From NCBI GenBank assembly GCA_003952965.2, contig CM025850.1:27997611-28061610 (forward strand): DNA of 64,000 bases. Direction: 5' to 3'. The notes under the pieces were generated by a model. That model was not told the origin of the DNA. It saw nothing but the letters and a program-made list of their open reading frames with translations, and made no database searches. Made by a program: the position numbers and the translations under genes. Positions 46,801-59,427 of this stretch are shown here, piece after piece (position 1 is the stretch's first letter; each line of letters begins with the position of its first letter). Source of the DNA: Morella rubra. Taxonomy: Eukaryota > Streptophyta > Magnoliopsida > Fagales > Myricaceae.

Positions 46801-49800
46801 ACTAACAACAGCATCGAACAATCTCGCAGATGATGGAGTGTCACCAGCTGGGCTTAGGCAAAAGATGGACCTGATTACAGATGAAACATCTTAACTACAT
46901 GACAAAAACAATAGACAACAAAGTTACTCCACAGAACATAGTAAGCATCTATCTAAATTACTTGCGCATGCCATTCTGAGCTGCAGTTTTGCCACCCTCT
47001 CCAGATGTTCCCTCCTCCATAATAACACCCTCAGCACCACTTAATTCAGCTACAAGTTTAGCACGTATTTTTCCTCCCTGAAAATGGGAGAAAATGAGCA
47101 GCATAACCACAGAACATATACAATAGCTCAAGCACATAAATGCAGGACATGACAAAACCATCCAAATATCTAAGGTTTCTTTATATTGTGTTCCGAGACA
47201 CTGAAAACCATTTCTGTGCTTCCACATGGAAATTAAAAAATAAAAAAATAAAAAAAAAAAATATATATACATACACACACACACACACACACAGCTCTTA
47301 GATAATTATCCTCTATTTTATGTCCTTATTCTTCCCCTAAGTTTGTCCATTTGACCACAAAACAGCATCAGATCAGTCGGCTACAATAATATCATTAATT
47401 GAAATCCTTTTGGACTCTCTAAGAAACATTACATATATGAAATTCACAATACCTACAGACTAATAAATTCACAGCCAATAAGCATTAATGAGCAGGAATA
47501 AGACAAAGATGACACGTCCAAAACAAGATTTCACATAAACTTGTGTCATACTATCAGAAATAGGCAGGACACATCACATCAACCTAAATAAATCAAACAT
47601 TCTAGAATCTCAATTTCTCAGTTATGGATAAGTTGCACACTAAACATTTTTGGAGCAAGCAAGTCTGGAAACCGCAACCATGCAGCTTAGGAAGAATATA
47701 CTTTAATTAAAATGAAAGCGCAACACATAGACATTGTCCTCATAGGCAGCTTTAAATGGATCTAGATGCCATGCATATCAAAACCCAAGTTGATAGACTG
47801 AATAGACAAGAGCATTCAAAAGAGATGTCAAGGCCAGTAAGTCATCTACAGTTCCAAAATCACAAGCCTTCACAAGACAGTACGCAAGATCAAAAGTACA
47901 TTTCCAATAGATGTAAGCTTGAAGTCATCTATGGGATAAAGAACAAAGAATACACTCAGTAAACAAGCATTGAACCATTCTGGCAATTGAAATGACATGT
48001 GAATGAGTTGCCCAAAGAGAGAATCCAAAGATAGTTCATGGGAAGAAGTACACTCCCCAAGCAATGGCCACACTCAGACTTTTTGATTTGCACCAAGCAA
48101 CAATAACAGAGTCATTGGGGAAAATCATCAGATATATAACATTCATTGCAAAACCATCCTAGTCCTGATCCACAATGAAAGTGACTTGAATGCTGTCCTA
48201 GCATTCCCTCTCATGAAAAGTCATTATCTTCAGTGAGTATGCAAGTAACAAAAAAAAGATTCCAACCATCCCCATACATCTTAAAATAATCATCACTTTA
48301 TACTGACTGAATAGTAAATCAGTGTTCCTTGAAAGATCCAATAAAGTAATCTCACAGAGTCACTAATGATAACAAAATCTTACAGCATTTCTTTTTAGAC
48401 GCCCCCGAAAAAAGACTAATGTGGTTCTCTTCGAATAACTATCAGATAAGCATTTGGCATCACATAGCTCGACATTGGGAACATAAGGAAGAATAATGTC
48501 TTTCTCCAGAAAAACCTGTCCTGGCTTGTACCTGAAAGTTGAAAAAAAAACACTTAATTTCATTCTTAACGGGTAATAGACTTCCAAAATATTGATTCCT
48601 TTGCAACTAAAAATAGCCACCAGTTCCCCGTGGAGTCCATATCTGGTAGCAGCCAAATTGCATTCTTCATAAATTTGCGAACAGATTTGAAAGACCAGGG
48701 ATGGTGAACTGGAAGTATGTGATCCCATCCTCCAGATCGCTTCCAAGCAGGTTGTTCTGTCACCCAATTCAAAGCTTCCTATTCCATAGGTAGGAGTATG
48801 TTAAAGCTTTTAAGAACAAATAAGCAAATTCTACATTTCTGCAATTCGATGAAGGGAATTACCAAAAAAGTGGAATACCCAAAATAATAAGCTCATCATA
48901 GAAAAAGAAGTGCTTCAGAAATACAAAACAACAACAAAAAACTGTAGAAAGAGTTAATACATGAGGGTTCATGACCATAAATTCAGACCATGGACAGTTT
49001 TTCCATTATACAGGCTATATCCCTTGTTCACAAGACGACATGTGGTTTGATTTAAGGACCATTAGGAAAATTCAGGCGATGGACATGATTAAATATATCC
49101 CATTGGATGTTTTAACAAAAATTAGGCTATGTGGATAGAAATATTCTTTCAATTTTCTGTAGTCATTAAGAAAATCTTTTCAAATGTATTTTGTTTGGTG
49201 TTTGTAAAAGTGGTGAGACCTACATAAAAGATGCTTCAAATGAGGAAATTTTTGAGTCATATTTTCTTAGAGAAAAGGTGGAGCAAGGTTGAAAGGAAAA
49301 TTTGAGTGGATGAAAATTGTCATTTGTGTCTGTCACGACTGAAGCTAACAAGAGTTCGAGGCGATGAGTGGCAAGCCTGACATACTATATATATATATAT
49401 ATATATATATCCTTTTCTGAGCTTATTACGAAAACTGAAGCTAATGAAGAGATGAGAATTTGTTTGGGAGACAACCAAAAAATATGCTTGTTTGAAATCT
49501 CAAAATAGTGTAAAAGCGATCATATTGAATCTGAAGAACAATCTAGTAACTACCAACTATCACGACATGAGGTCCCGAACTATTATGTTGGACATTAAGT
49601 GAATCAAGCTAAAAAAATGTGAATCCGGAACTCCTTCTAGATAATGACATTATTGATTTAACTAATAACCAACTCTTCTGCACTACCTCCAACAGGTCTG
49701 TTATCCCTTCCAAATATCAAAATTCAGTCAGTCGTCAATGACTCTGCACTTATATTCAATCATAACAAGCACAGACTCGTAGAGAAACAATACAGTGAAG

Positions 49801-50602
49801 TCAATCTTGGAAGATCACTCACACCCTGTAAAGCGCTTTGCAGTGTTGTTTCTCCAACAAGAAGAAGCTTATGGTGGTGAAGAATGGTATGTAGAAGAGG
49901 TCTGCCTCGTCCTGCCTATCAACTCTCACCACATTCCTCAGCAGCCTCTCTGATTCCGGCGAGATCAAATCCGCCCACAGCCAGTAATCAATCGAATGCT
50001 GCATGAATTTAAAACAATTAAGTTCCGCTACTCTCCAAGCTTCGTTCCATTTGTTTTATTTTTGTCTTTTCCCTGATTTATTTTCTACATAACCAAGCAG
50101 ATAAAAAAAAACCATAACATTTAATAGCAAAAAGACTAAAAACGAGAAAAACCTGTTCGATTAAGCGGTGGACAGGGCTGCCATTAGAGGTGAGATTGGA
50201 GGTCTCTCTATAAGTATTCCGAAACATCCAAAGCAGATCGTAGGTGAACTTGCTCGGCATCTTGTACACGTAAACCCTAATAGGCATCCCCACGGGAAAG
50301 TACGGCTCTACCTGCAACCTCTCGCTCTCAATCCTATACACGGAGTCGTCAAAGTCTCTAACGACGTCGTCATTCGTACGGACCTCCCGGGATGGTGGAG
50401 GGGATATGGGGGCCCGGTGTATTAGGAAATGCTCCAGTGATGCGACGAAGGAGGTCTCAGGTCTCCGGTTAAGGTCAGAGTTTGTGGAGAGGGTTCTCGG
50501 GGAGATCGAGTAGAGGAAGAGGAGAATGGAGAAAGCGAGAAGGACTAGGACCATGAGGAGGATTGGAGAGGACCTGGATCTTGGACTCTGTTTCCCCGCC
50601 AT
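43846..50602 (-). CDS. Exostosin-family glycosyltransferase (GT47)
   Basis: This is a Golgi type II membrane glycosyltransferase of family GT47, which contains plant wall enzymes such as ARAD arabinosyltransferases and IRX10. Nine exons read on the minus strand: 50153-50602, 49825-49998, 48621-48778, 48384-48531, 46962-47077, 46732-46870, 45566-45676, 45078-45146 and 43846-43974. They close in frame to 497 residues. A cytosolic basic start is followed by one signal anchor ([19 protein letters not shown], 16-34) and a luminal stem. The exostosin domain then runs from about 105 ([16 protein letters not shown]) through [33 protein letters not shown] and the sugar-nucleotide motif [20 protein letters not shown] plus [16 protein letters not shown]. 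It looks like At5g16890 or At3g45400 of Arabidopsis; the donor sugar cannot be told from sequence. The last short exons would be missed by simple ORF calling. A MITE occupies the last intron. Confidence 0.93.
44188..44622. mobile_element. 435-bp MITE in the last intron of the GT47 gene
   Basis: Near-perfect terminal inverted repeats of about 26 bp start GGTCATGTTTGCCAACTGAA at both ends. The interior is AT-rich and non-coding. Flanking target duplication was not resolved. It lies between coding exons 43846-43974 and 45078-45146, oriented without effect on the splice sites. Confidence 0.85.
46111..46317. mobile_element. MITE-like element in a GT47 intron
   Basis: The left end AGTGTTTGGAAACAAAATTTTA and the reverse complement of the right end (AGCGTTTGGCAAACTAAAATTT) match well. 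Subterminal AAAATTTTAGG words and a GA-rich interior make up about 207 bp. It lies in the intron between exons 45566-45676 and 46732-46870. Confidence 0.65.
47273..47293. repeat. (AC)n microsatellite in a GT47 intron
   Basis: About ten AC units are preceded by an A-rich and AT tract. Long open frames read across it are artefacts. Confidence 0.85.
49385..49410. repeat. (AT)n microsatellite in a GT47 intron
   Basis: About 13 AT units lie in the long intron between exons 48621-48778 and 49825-49998. Confidence 0.9.
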
Positions 50603-51773
50603 TGTTGTTCTCCCCTTGGAAATTGATTTCGCCGTGGAATTCGATTCTCACGCTTGTTGTAAAATTAAGATCTGGTTCTCCATAAGCTCTCCGAGTTTAT
50701 GCCACAGCAAACAAGTTTTTTCCACTTGCCAGCGCTTTCTTTCGGTTAGTCGCACACTGACGAATGGCCGGTGACACACAGCACCGAGTCACCGACCAAG
50801 AGAGAGAGATGGGTGGCTTTTTTGTTTGATTATTGTAAGCTAAAATTAAAATTTTTACAGCTAAATAAAACAAATTACAACACTTTTTTATTAAAAAAAG
50901 TCATTAAATTATACTTTCGTTTTCACAAATTTTAATGTTTTTATTAAAATAAAAAAATTTCAATTCCAATGTTCCTCTTTACACGTTATTTAACTCGAGT
51001 AAAAATCAATTTATAATCAAACATTTTAAAAAATTTCAACTTCAAAAAAAATCGTTACATTTTTATATTTTTTAATTCCAATCAAAATTAATTAACAATC
51101 AAATATTTTTTCTTAAAAAGGGGCCTCTATTTTGATGGCTAAATTTTATTTTTTTTTTATTAGAATTTTTGTTAGAAAAGATTAACAAAAAATTGCACGT
51201 AATTCAATTCCACTAGCTTGGGTCAACATAGAATGCCTACTGATCCAAATGGAGATATTTACCCGACAACAAAGTTCTACTGCTGGAGAGATTCTAAACG
51301 ACAGAGGTGATGACCGTGAAAGACAATTTTTCGCAAAGTTTTGTTTTGATTTTCTATCCTATTTGCACCTTCTTTGCGCGCTTCGGTCCTTTGGACTTGG
51401 GCGAAACCTGCAATTTTGCTCCGAACCAATGAATGGAACAGGCAACGGACAGGCTAGCAACGCAAGTGAACTCACAATTTAAGGCCCTAACGAGACCAAT
51501 TCCACACGGGGCAGATAATATCTCGTACGAATCCCACAGCTGAAATGCTCAAGAAGTCTCCCATATGATGACTTATCAAACAAGTATGTCGCAATATATA
51601 AACATGACTTACTTACATAATGTGCAGAAACAATTGAAGTGGCTCCTGAGAGAAAGTCCACAACCCATGCTTATGAAGCTCATTAGAATTTAAACACCAA
51701 ACTCAAAATGTTCTTCACCAACTAAAAGCTCAAGACCAGTGCCATCCACATTGGATCGCCCAAATGAAACAAC
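50603..51773. other. GT47 promoter and TOL 3' flank
   Basis: This stretch contains the GT47 5' UTR and promoter, an AT-rich stretch at 50840-51160 with AAAATTT words like the MITEs elsewhere, and the 3' UTR of the VHS/GAT gene. No further gene is supported. Confidence 0.5.
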
Positions 51774-53764
51774 TCAAAGGGAGATGAGATCATCCTTTGG
51801 TGGTTGCTTCTTGGAATCGTGCCCACTTTCGGATGCAGCCCCACCTTTTGTACCAAAAATCATTTCATCAAGATCATCCATCATATCATCACCACTTCCC
51901 CCCTGACCTGCACCTCGAGAACTAGCTGGTTTTCTAACCAAGGCATCTTCTTTTGCATGACGGGGTGACTCCTCGGGCTCTACAGCAACAGGTATCATTG
52001 CAGGTTCTGGCTCAGAGCGAACAACTGAAGGCTTATTCAGCTCTTCATACTTGGAGAGAACTTTCTGGATCTCATCATTGACATTCAAGGCTTCAAAAAG
52101 CAGAGCCTCATTATCTCCTGCAGTCTCAATAATTCTCTGGACGCTAGTCTGTGACTGACGACACTGCTGTACAAGGGTGGTTGTCAAGTCATCCTGCCAA
52201 TTGGAAGAAAACATTCCTTCACGTTATTGTGTTCCCCATGGCACTCATCACACAGTATAGAATTGAACACTAGTTGCTCAAGTTGGGAAATTTATGTAAC
52301 TTGACCAAAATTCACAAACAATTCTTCAAATAGCTGAAACTCCAAGAGATGCCTAAAACAAGTGGATGTAGAAAAACGATGGTCAGCACAAGACGACAAA
52401 AAATTACCTTCAAAGCATCTTGTTCGGGTGAAGAGGTCAAAACTGTTGTAAGAAGCTCAATACTGTTTCTTGCAACATCAAATGCTTCCTTTGTTTGTTC
52501 AGCTGTAAAGATTTGCACAGGAAAATCACGCTGAATCTGCTGGGGGAGACCAGCATTTAGTTCTGACTCTGATACCGAACGAGCAGGAGTAAAGATAGGT
52601 GCCAAACTCTCATTGTCGCGACCAGGGAATCGAATTCCTCTTGATTTCAAACTCTGAGATAGAAGACACCAGCATAAAAGGTTCAAAGCAAAGAATCATG
52701 CAAGGCAAAATGTACAAATCCCATTTTCTGCAGAAAAACTACAACGAGGATCATACCCACACATAAATCAGTTTGAGATTTTATTCCAAATCTCTTTGGG
52801 GTTTAGTTTACTCAAACAATTCCTCTGAATCAAATCATTGGCTCCCAACAAACAATTTCTTAGTCAGACATGGCTAGAAAAAAAAAAGGTTCTGTTCTAG
52901 AATAGTCTTATCAAATCCTTATTTGAAAAAGCTTGTTATTATATACGTTTTTTTTCATATTCCAGCATTTCAGAAAGATTTTTTTATTTTTACATAAGAT
53001 GAGGAGACATGCCAAGCAGGGTAAGGCATGATAGCTAGTTTTTCATTATATAACGGGAAATGTTGATGAGAATGACCACAAGAGTCAGCCAAATAAAAAT
53101 ATTCACAAAATAGTTGACATAATTTTTCAGGTTTAAACTTTAAAGAAAGAGAGAGGAAACACATTGAATAGAAGAGTTGAAGTAGCAAAATCTGGGCGAC
53201 CAACAAAGACTAATAGTATTAAAAGGCACCAGAGCTTTACAATACCTTATATGTTTCTTCGTAAACAGGCAAATAGCGGAGCTCACTGGTTGATTCACCC
53301 CATGCTTCAATTAGCATCAAAGCCTTGTTGCGATTGTTAACTACTGTCTGAGGATCATCAATCAACTTTACAATCTCATCAAGAACTCTCTCGGCTGCCA
53401 CCTCTGAGAAAGCCTTCTCACAATTCTTAACACATGTTTCAAGCAAGATCAAAGCCAAGTACTGAACCCTAGGACTTTTCAACATAATCCGCTTTTTAAT
53501 TCCACGAATCAATTCAACACTGCTAATCCTTTCTTGATTGATCATGTCACAAATGTCAAGGTTCATTGCCCAATCAGGCTCGTCAAGGTCCTCTGAGGTG
53601 GCATCTTCAACAAGCTTATCCATCTGGTTTGGGCTTTGGAAAAGCTCCTTCACCTTGAAGCTCATTGAGCTCATGCCAGCACTCATTTTTCGGCCCACCT
53701 CAGCACCTCCAATCTTGAGGCGTTCACCAAAAGCACTAACTTTTTCCATCAAATTGTCACTCAT
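51774..53764 (-). CDS. TOL1: TOM1-like VHS/GAT ubiquitin-binding protein (TOL1 type)
   Basis: TOL proteins bind ubiquitinated plasma-membrane cargo and hand it to the ESCRT pathway, replacing ESCRT-0 in plants. Exons 53246-53764, 52408-52653 and 51774-52193 join in frame to 394 residues, close to the length of Arabidopsis At5g16880. The VHS domain covers about 48-175, with LVEDATSEDLDEPDWAMNLD, RVQYLALILLETCVKNC and NKALMLIEAWGE. The GAT domain covers about 215-305, with EAFDVARNSIELLTTVL and TTTLVQQCRQSQTSVQRIIE. An acidic DDMMDDLDEMIFG stretch and a terminal DDLISL, a clathrin-box-like end, follow. The start MSDNLMEKVSAFGERLKIGG is conserved. A leader intron (about 53785-54808, CTCGAAG|GTACTC to TTTCAG|GGTTTTG) puts the true promoter near 54.85 kb. 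Orthology to TOL1 is by recall. Confidence 0.94.
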
Positions 53765-53784
53765 GTTTGCAACCTTTCAAAACC

Positions 53785-54808
53785 CTGAAATCAATATAAA
53801 AGCTTTCCTGAAACCCCGCAACCCTTAAAATTTAGAAGACAGAAAAGGTCAATACAAAACTTTCTTTCTGGCAAAAATAGGATTAGAAGTAAGATAATTC
53901 TGTCAATCGCGTTTTTCCAGTACACGGATAAATTTTCATCTCTGTAAGCAATTCTATACAGAAAAATATATACAAAATTAGCTTTTCTTTTCTTTATTTT
54001 TCTCCATTTTCCAGGGAAGCACACATAAAAAATGGAAACCAAAACTCTGATAAAATCCTATAAATTCCAGCAAGAAAAAGAAATTTTGACCAGTAACAAC
54101 CAATAGAATTCAAGAGACACAGATATACAATATATTTTCTTTTCCTTTGCACAATTTGCTTAAGCAACCCAACAATCACGCATGTAAAACTCGTAGTAAA
54201 AAGCACTAACTTTTATGAATTCTACACCTTAAAAAAAAAAAACAATTTTTCTGAGCACTGCAAGATAAACATGTTTTGAACCCTACATCTTGTGATAAAT
54301 TGTCGAGCTAAGGCCAGGATGACGCAATTAAGACAGATGAGACATCTAGATATCACTGTCAACTAGAGGGAATCGGGGAGGTGTGTTTCACAGATATAAG
54401 AACCCAAGACAAGAAAAATGATACTTAACCCACGAAAGTCAATTTCTTGCATTTGCTTCTTGTTTTCTAAACTTTCTCGGCAACCAAACAGATGCGGGAG
54501 AGAAAATTTCATTTATGCGGTTTCTAGCTAAATTAGAATATGAAACCCTAATGGTCAAATAGAAAGGGAAGCATCCAGCTCCTAGTCTTATTTCAATAAT
54601 CCAAAACAACAACATAAAACATTATGACTCAAATATTTCTGTCATTCCCCTTTCATTTTTCCTCCACTTCTCACAAACCAAACGGAGTCAACATACTCGA
54701 TCGTCTTAGATATTTGCCTAAAACCAGAACAAAAATCTACGAATGTTTGTAATCTTTAGTTTTAATTGAAGAAGAAAACGAAATTGGAACTGGAATCGTA
54801 GAGAGTAC
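53785..54808 (-). other. Probable 5' UTR intron of the TOL gene
   Basis: Minus-strand donor AAG|GTACTC at 54808 and acceptor TTTCAG|GGTT at 53785 frame a 1.0-kb AT-rich stretch just 20 bases before the start codon. The leader exon to its right (54809 to about 54900) contains a CT-rich strand typical of plant 5' UTRs. Long first-leader introns often enhance expression; that is inference. Confidence 0.55.
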
Positions 54809-56915
54809 CTTCGAGATTGAGATGTGGTTTGGTTGAGACGAAGACAGAGGAGCAACGACTTGGTAAAGTATGATCTTTCTTCCCTGGAGTTTCAGTCTCC
54901 CTTTCTCTCTCCTCCTCTCTTTCTCTCTCTTATACGTTAGCCTAAAAGTAACTAATTTCAGCATTTCTTATGCTCTTTTTGAAAACTTAAAAAATTACCA
55001 TATGAGTTTTTATAAAATTTTAAAAAAATCTGTCGACCTTTATAAAATTACCATATGTTCTCTTATACGATATGATTATAAAATTTCACTAAAATTTGGC
55101 AACGTAAAGATTAGAGAAGAACCATTCAAGATGCCGAAGATGACGACAGACTTAGCTTTAAAAACAAGATAACCATATGAAAATTTGACTCGGGGTTAAA
55201 AACTTAAAAGACCAATAATTTTACAAATCAAAAAGTATGAGTTAGGAAAATTAATTAAGTCTTAGGCTAAAAATAATCTATATATATGGGTGTGTATATA
55301 TATTTAAAATAAATCATTGCGATATTTAATGAGGATATTTGAATATAAGTTATCCTCTTTCTAAATAAATATGTTTAATTTCATCTAGAGCTTAGGCTCA
55401 TATACTTACTTTTAAAAAACTAATATGTTTTTAAGAGATTTGTGAAAAATTAAAATACTATATTTTGTATCATGTTTTATTAGAAGTGATATTCGATATT
55501 CTTCAAATGAAAGGATTTCTAATTTTTTTTCCGTTTGGATTTGCACGATCTATCTCTAAAATCCATTACTATATTGTTTTATGAATAGGATAATTGGATT
55601 TGACACATTGCATTATTTATAGGCTTTGACATATTACACCTTCTGATTATTAATTTTAAATACTTTATATTTTAAGTCAAATTTTAAAATTAAAATTAAA
55701 ATAATACTCGTAGGATGATATATTTCTTAATTTGGATGTTCACAGAGCGGTAGGTAATATGGGCTACATGTCACGCATTCTTTACAAGATAAACAAGATC
55801 CTTAGTGTCAATCTGTTTCATATGAGATTACAGTAGGTGCGTTTTCATTCGTGGCAATTAATTTATTTGTTTTCTAAACTGGAAAAGAGTTCCAACATTA
55901 TTTTTTTTTTTTTTCTATGTTTTCGATGATTTATGGGCTATTGCCCTTTGCAAAAGGTACATAAAAGAGAGCACCGATGAAGTTTGGGCCTTGGTAGTTT
56001 TTACTCTCTAAAGTTTTTGTAAGTTAAAAAATTCGCTACCAACCCTTTTGAGTCCTTCTAAAATGTTTATTAATTGTTTGATTTCTGTGGGATGAAGTAT
56101 TGCACAAGTTTGTGTTGGACAAAAGATTATGTAAGTTTTGAAATTAATTGAAATGCGCATAAATTGACTTAAACACTATGTTAAAAAAAAAATACCCTTA
56201 AAGAAACGGAATTTCACCGTATACTCTCTATTCGATTGAAATCAAGGATTATAATCGTTGGAGGTTTGACTTCTCTCAGTCGTCTTTGTTCGATTTGGAT
56301 TCTTTGTTTTCCTGACATGCATCCATGTTCACCAAAGAAAATTTAAGGCGGCTTTGTTACCAAAATTTTGGTTTAATAAAATAATTACAAAATGATATCT
56401 TTCCCTTCGAATCATTACTTTTCACTGTAATAAATATAAAAATTTATTCAAATTATCTTTTTTTACTTTTTTACTAATTTCTCATACCTAAAAATTTTAA
56501 TCACTCTACAATTTTAACACACAAATACCATCCCACATGTGTTATGAACTTGCTGAGTATTTAATGAAAGAAAAGAGTTTTATTTTTTTTGTAACAAAAG
56601 AAATACCATAGACAAAACCCATTGGAATTGGACCGAGCTTGCAAATTAGTCAATTTAGAACATTTAGAAATTAGCTTAATACTCCAAATATTAGGTAAGT
56701 CAAGAATTCAAAGTCCGATAAATTTAGGCACTCAAAAATTTTTGTCCTAATTAAAAAAATTATAAAATAATCTCTTTCTATCAAATTATTATTTTTTATT
56801 ATAATATTCATTTAAACCTTATCTCTTCATTTTTTTTCACCGACTCCCATAAATTATCTTCACTTTTTCATTAACTCACATACCCCAAAATTTTAATATT
56901 CAAACAAAACCAACA

Positions 56916-57081
56916 TAGTGTTTGAATTATAAAATTTTAACAAAATTTTACTTTTATTAAACATACTTTAAAATTTTATTTTTATTTTTATCATTAGTTC
57001 ACTAATTTCAATACATATCTTTTTTAACACTAACATAAAATTTTAACAAAAATTTATTAAAATTTTATAACCAAACGCTAT
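56916..57081. mobile_element. MITE-like element (AGTGTTTG / CAAACGCTA ends)
   Basis: The left end TAGTGTTTGAATTATAAAAT and the reverse complement of the right end (TATAGCGTTTGGTTATAAAA) match with few changes, both running into AAAATTTTAA words. It is close in its ends to the 46111-46317 element, so probably the same family. Confidence 0.6.
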
Positions 57082-57632
57082 ACAATATTCATTTGTCAAG
57101 TTGAGCAACTCTAAAAACATGAAAAAAAAAAAAAAAAAAACATAATTTGAACTATTTGTTTTCCTATTTTTGGACAAACACATCTAGAGCTTTGCTCTCC
57201 GTTAATTATTTGGTCAAGTCATTGTCCCATACGCTACCCGCAGAGACCAAGTTAGAATTAAGATATTAGAGGGTCTAAGTTAGGATTAGATATTAGGGAG
57301 TCAATTACATAAAAATAATTTTAGGAGGGCAAAAGAATACAAAAAAATCAGTAAAAATAATGAACAATTTTTTATTTAAAAAAAAAAGTGTTTCACTAAT
57401 TTTTTGTGGGATTGGGGACCTGGCCCCCATGGCTCCTAATATAAATTACTAACATTTTATCATCCTATAAAAATTTATCTCTCTTCATTTTTTTTTCCGA
57501 CTCTTATAAATTTTTTCACTTTTTCTTCATTTTTTTCACTCTCTCATTTTTTCACCAACTCTCTTACTCAATTTTTAGGACAAAATTTTTTTTATCACTC
57601 AAACACAACCTAACTCTTGATTTGGTTCATAC

Positions 57633-58207
57633 TGATAGTTTATGCGGAATGAAACTAAATAAATAACATGTTTTCAACAAAACATCAATCAGGATTATAA
57701 TTGCAATTGCGGATTCGATTACTTACCTTGATATAGTAATTCGGGAATCCACAAGTTTCAACCCGCTTCACGATCCAATCCAAAGCTCCAGCGATTCAGA
57801 ATGGAATAGCAACAAAATAAAATAGCAACACAAATGTCTGCCTCCTAAAGGATTTATGTCACTCTTTCTTTTTTAGGATTTCTCTAATAGGTTCTGATGG
57901 CCAACCCCTTGAATATAACAGTTATATTTATAGGCCTTGGGAAACCCTAGAGAGAGCATGAGACATAGGATCCTTAGGGATCTCAAATTCCAGCCGTAGG
58001 ATTAAACTGAAGAACTCTTCTTCTAATAAAATTAGGCTTCTACTAATTACAATCAAGTCCATCAACATATTGTAATTGACCCTGAAATTTGAGATTATTG
58101 CAAATATGCCCTTTTACATACAATTAATTCCTTCCACCAAACTATATTCATATGAGATTTTAAGACTGAATTAATTATTTGGTTATCAAAGACACATAAT
58201 TCTAACA
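57633..58207 (-). mobile_element. Solo LTR, 575 bp, with 5-bp target duplication
   Basis: On the minus strand it begins TGTTAGAATTATGTG and ends CATAAACTATCA, so it has TG...CA termini with 6-bp inverted ends (TGTTAG/CTATCA). Perfect 5-bp duplications CATAC flank it (57628-57632 and 58208-58212). A TATA-like CTATAAATATAACTG lies mid-way, as expected of an LTR promoter. No internal retrotransposon sequence remains. The TGTTAG ends suggest Ty1-copia; the superfamily is inferred. Confidence 0.88.
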
Positions 58208-58239
58208 CATACTTCATAGTTTAATTTCGAACATTACAT

Positions 58240-59427
58240 AAGGCCAGAAGGGGCACTGAGTCCAGCCTTCGAACGGCCGAGATTGGACGCCTTGTCTACA
58301 GACCCCCAGCCGATTCCCAGGTGAACACATTCTCTCTCTCCTCCTTTCCTCGTTTCCCTTGCAGCCCACTCCAGGGCCCAACCTCTAGGGTTTGACACTT
58401 AGATCAAATGCAGCTTCAGCAACTTCACACTACAGGTTCCTCTTTCGTAGAAATGCTTTCACCCAGTTGACTCTTATTATTGTATTCTGTTTTGGAAGAT
58501 CAAATAACTGGAAATTTCTCTTCACTGGAACAGAACCATTTTCTTGATCAAAATTTTAGCGTCTGGAATTCTTTTTATCTGACCCTTTTTTTTTTGTGGT
58601 TCCTCATAAGGATGTTAACAAAATCGGAGTCATAGTCCTTTTGATATTTACACACATTTTAAGCCGGAGAAATATCAGTTCAATCGACCAAACAAAAGAA
58701 GAAAACGAATTAAAGGGGAAATGGGGTCTATTAGAAAATTAAAAAGGCGTTAAAACAAAGAATTGCACCTAAATACCGGCTTAGCTATTGTATTACTTGT
58801 TTGTTCCGCATGTATTTGCTATTTGTTTCGGATGTTAAGTCTATGCATTCATGTTGTTTGGTGATGATGTTGGATAAGGTTGGTTGAAATTGCACAACTC
58901 CAAAGTCTACGTGTAAGGTCGTCTGTCTTGTGTATGAGACCCTATATTCCTAGTTGGTTGAAACTTTTCTTGAAGTGAACAAGTATGGATGTATGAATTA
59001 TATAACTAATAATGGCTATGAATTCGATTATATAAAGTGGACAGGAAATATTAGTGCATTATTTTTCCTTACAGAAATGTCTGCATTTGGAGCAAGTGAA
59101 GATCATATCATGTTTTTATGCCTTGTGCAGTATTTGAAGTTTGATCATCTAAAATCTAAAGTACTTACTGAAGTTAAAAGCCCATAGAACTCTTCACTAG
59201 TTGTTTATTTGTCTTTTGGAGAATATGAATTTAGTTATTTTCTACTGTCTTGTTTCTAAATACTGAATTATTTGTTTGCTGGGTGCAACTTTATTGTTCA
59301 TCTAATGACGAAGTTCTTCTGTGATTGGCTTTTGTCTAGGCAGATTCTGGACGTTTGCTCTCAAGATTTGTTTTTTCTGGCTGGAACTTGAGAGAAGATT
59401 GAGGGGCCATTGTTTTGGTTCCATGTG
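58240..59427 (+). promoter_or_regulatory. PTH2 promoter and 5' UTR with probable leader intron
   Basis: A likely leader exon near 58260-58434 ends CTACAG|GTTCCT, and an acceptor TTTTGTCTAG|GCAG lies at 59340. The interval would be a 5' UTR intron of about 0.9 kb. Short open frames within it are not conserved. Confidence 0.45.

Larger units (their letters stand above)
54900..58240. other. TOL-PTH2 intergenic region, AT-rich with MITE relics
   Basis: This 3.3-kb divergent intergenic stretch has no supported gene. It contains a MITE (56916-57081), related AT-rich relics around 56340-56530, 56730-56900 and 57460-57610, an A19 run (57122-57140), and a solo LTR (57633-58207). Confidence 0.55.

Noticed and set aside
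46958-47290. 110-codon minus-strand frame beginning in an AC/AT repeat
   Set aside because: Only the part from 46962 to 47077 is a true GT47 exon. The rest is intron and microsatellite.
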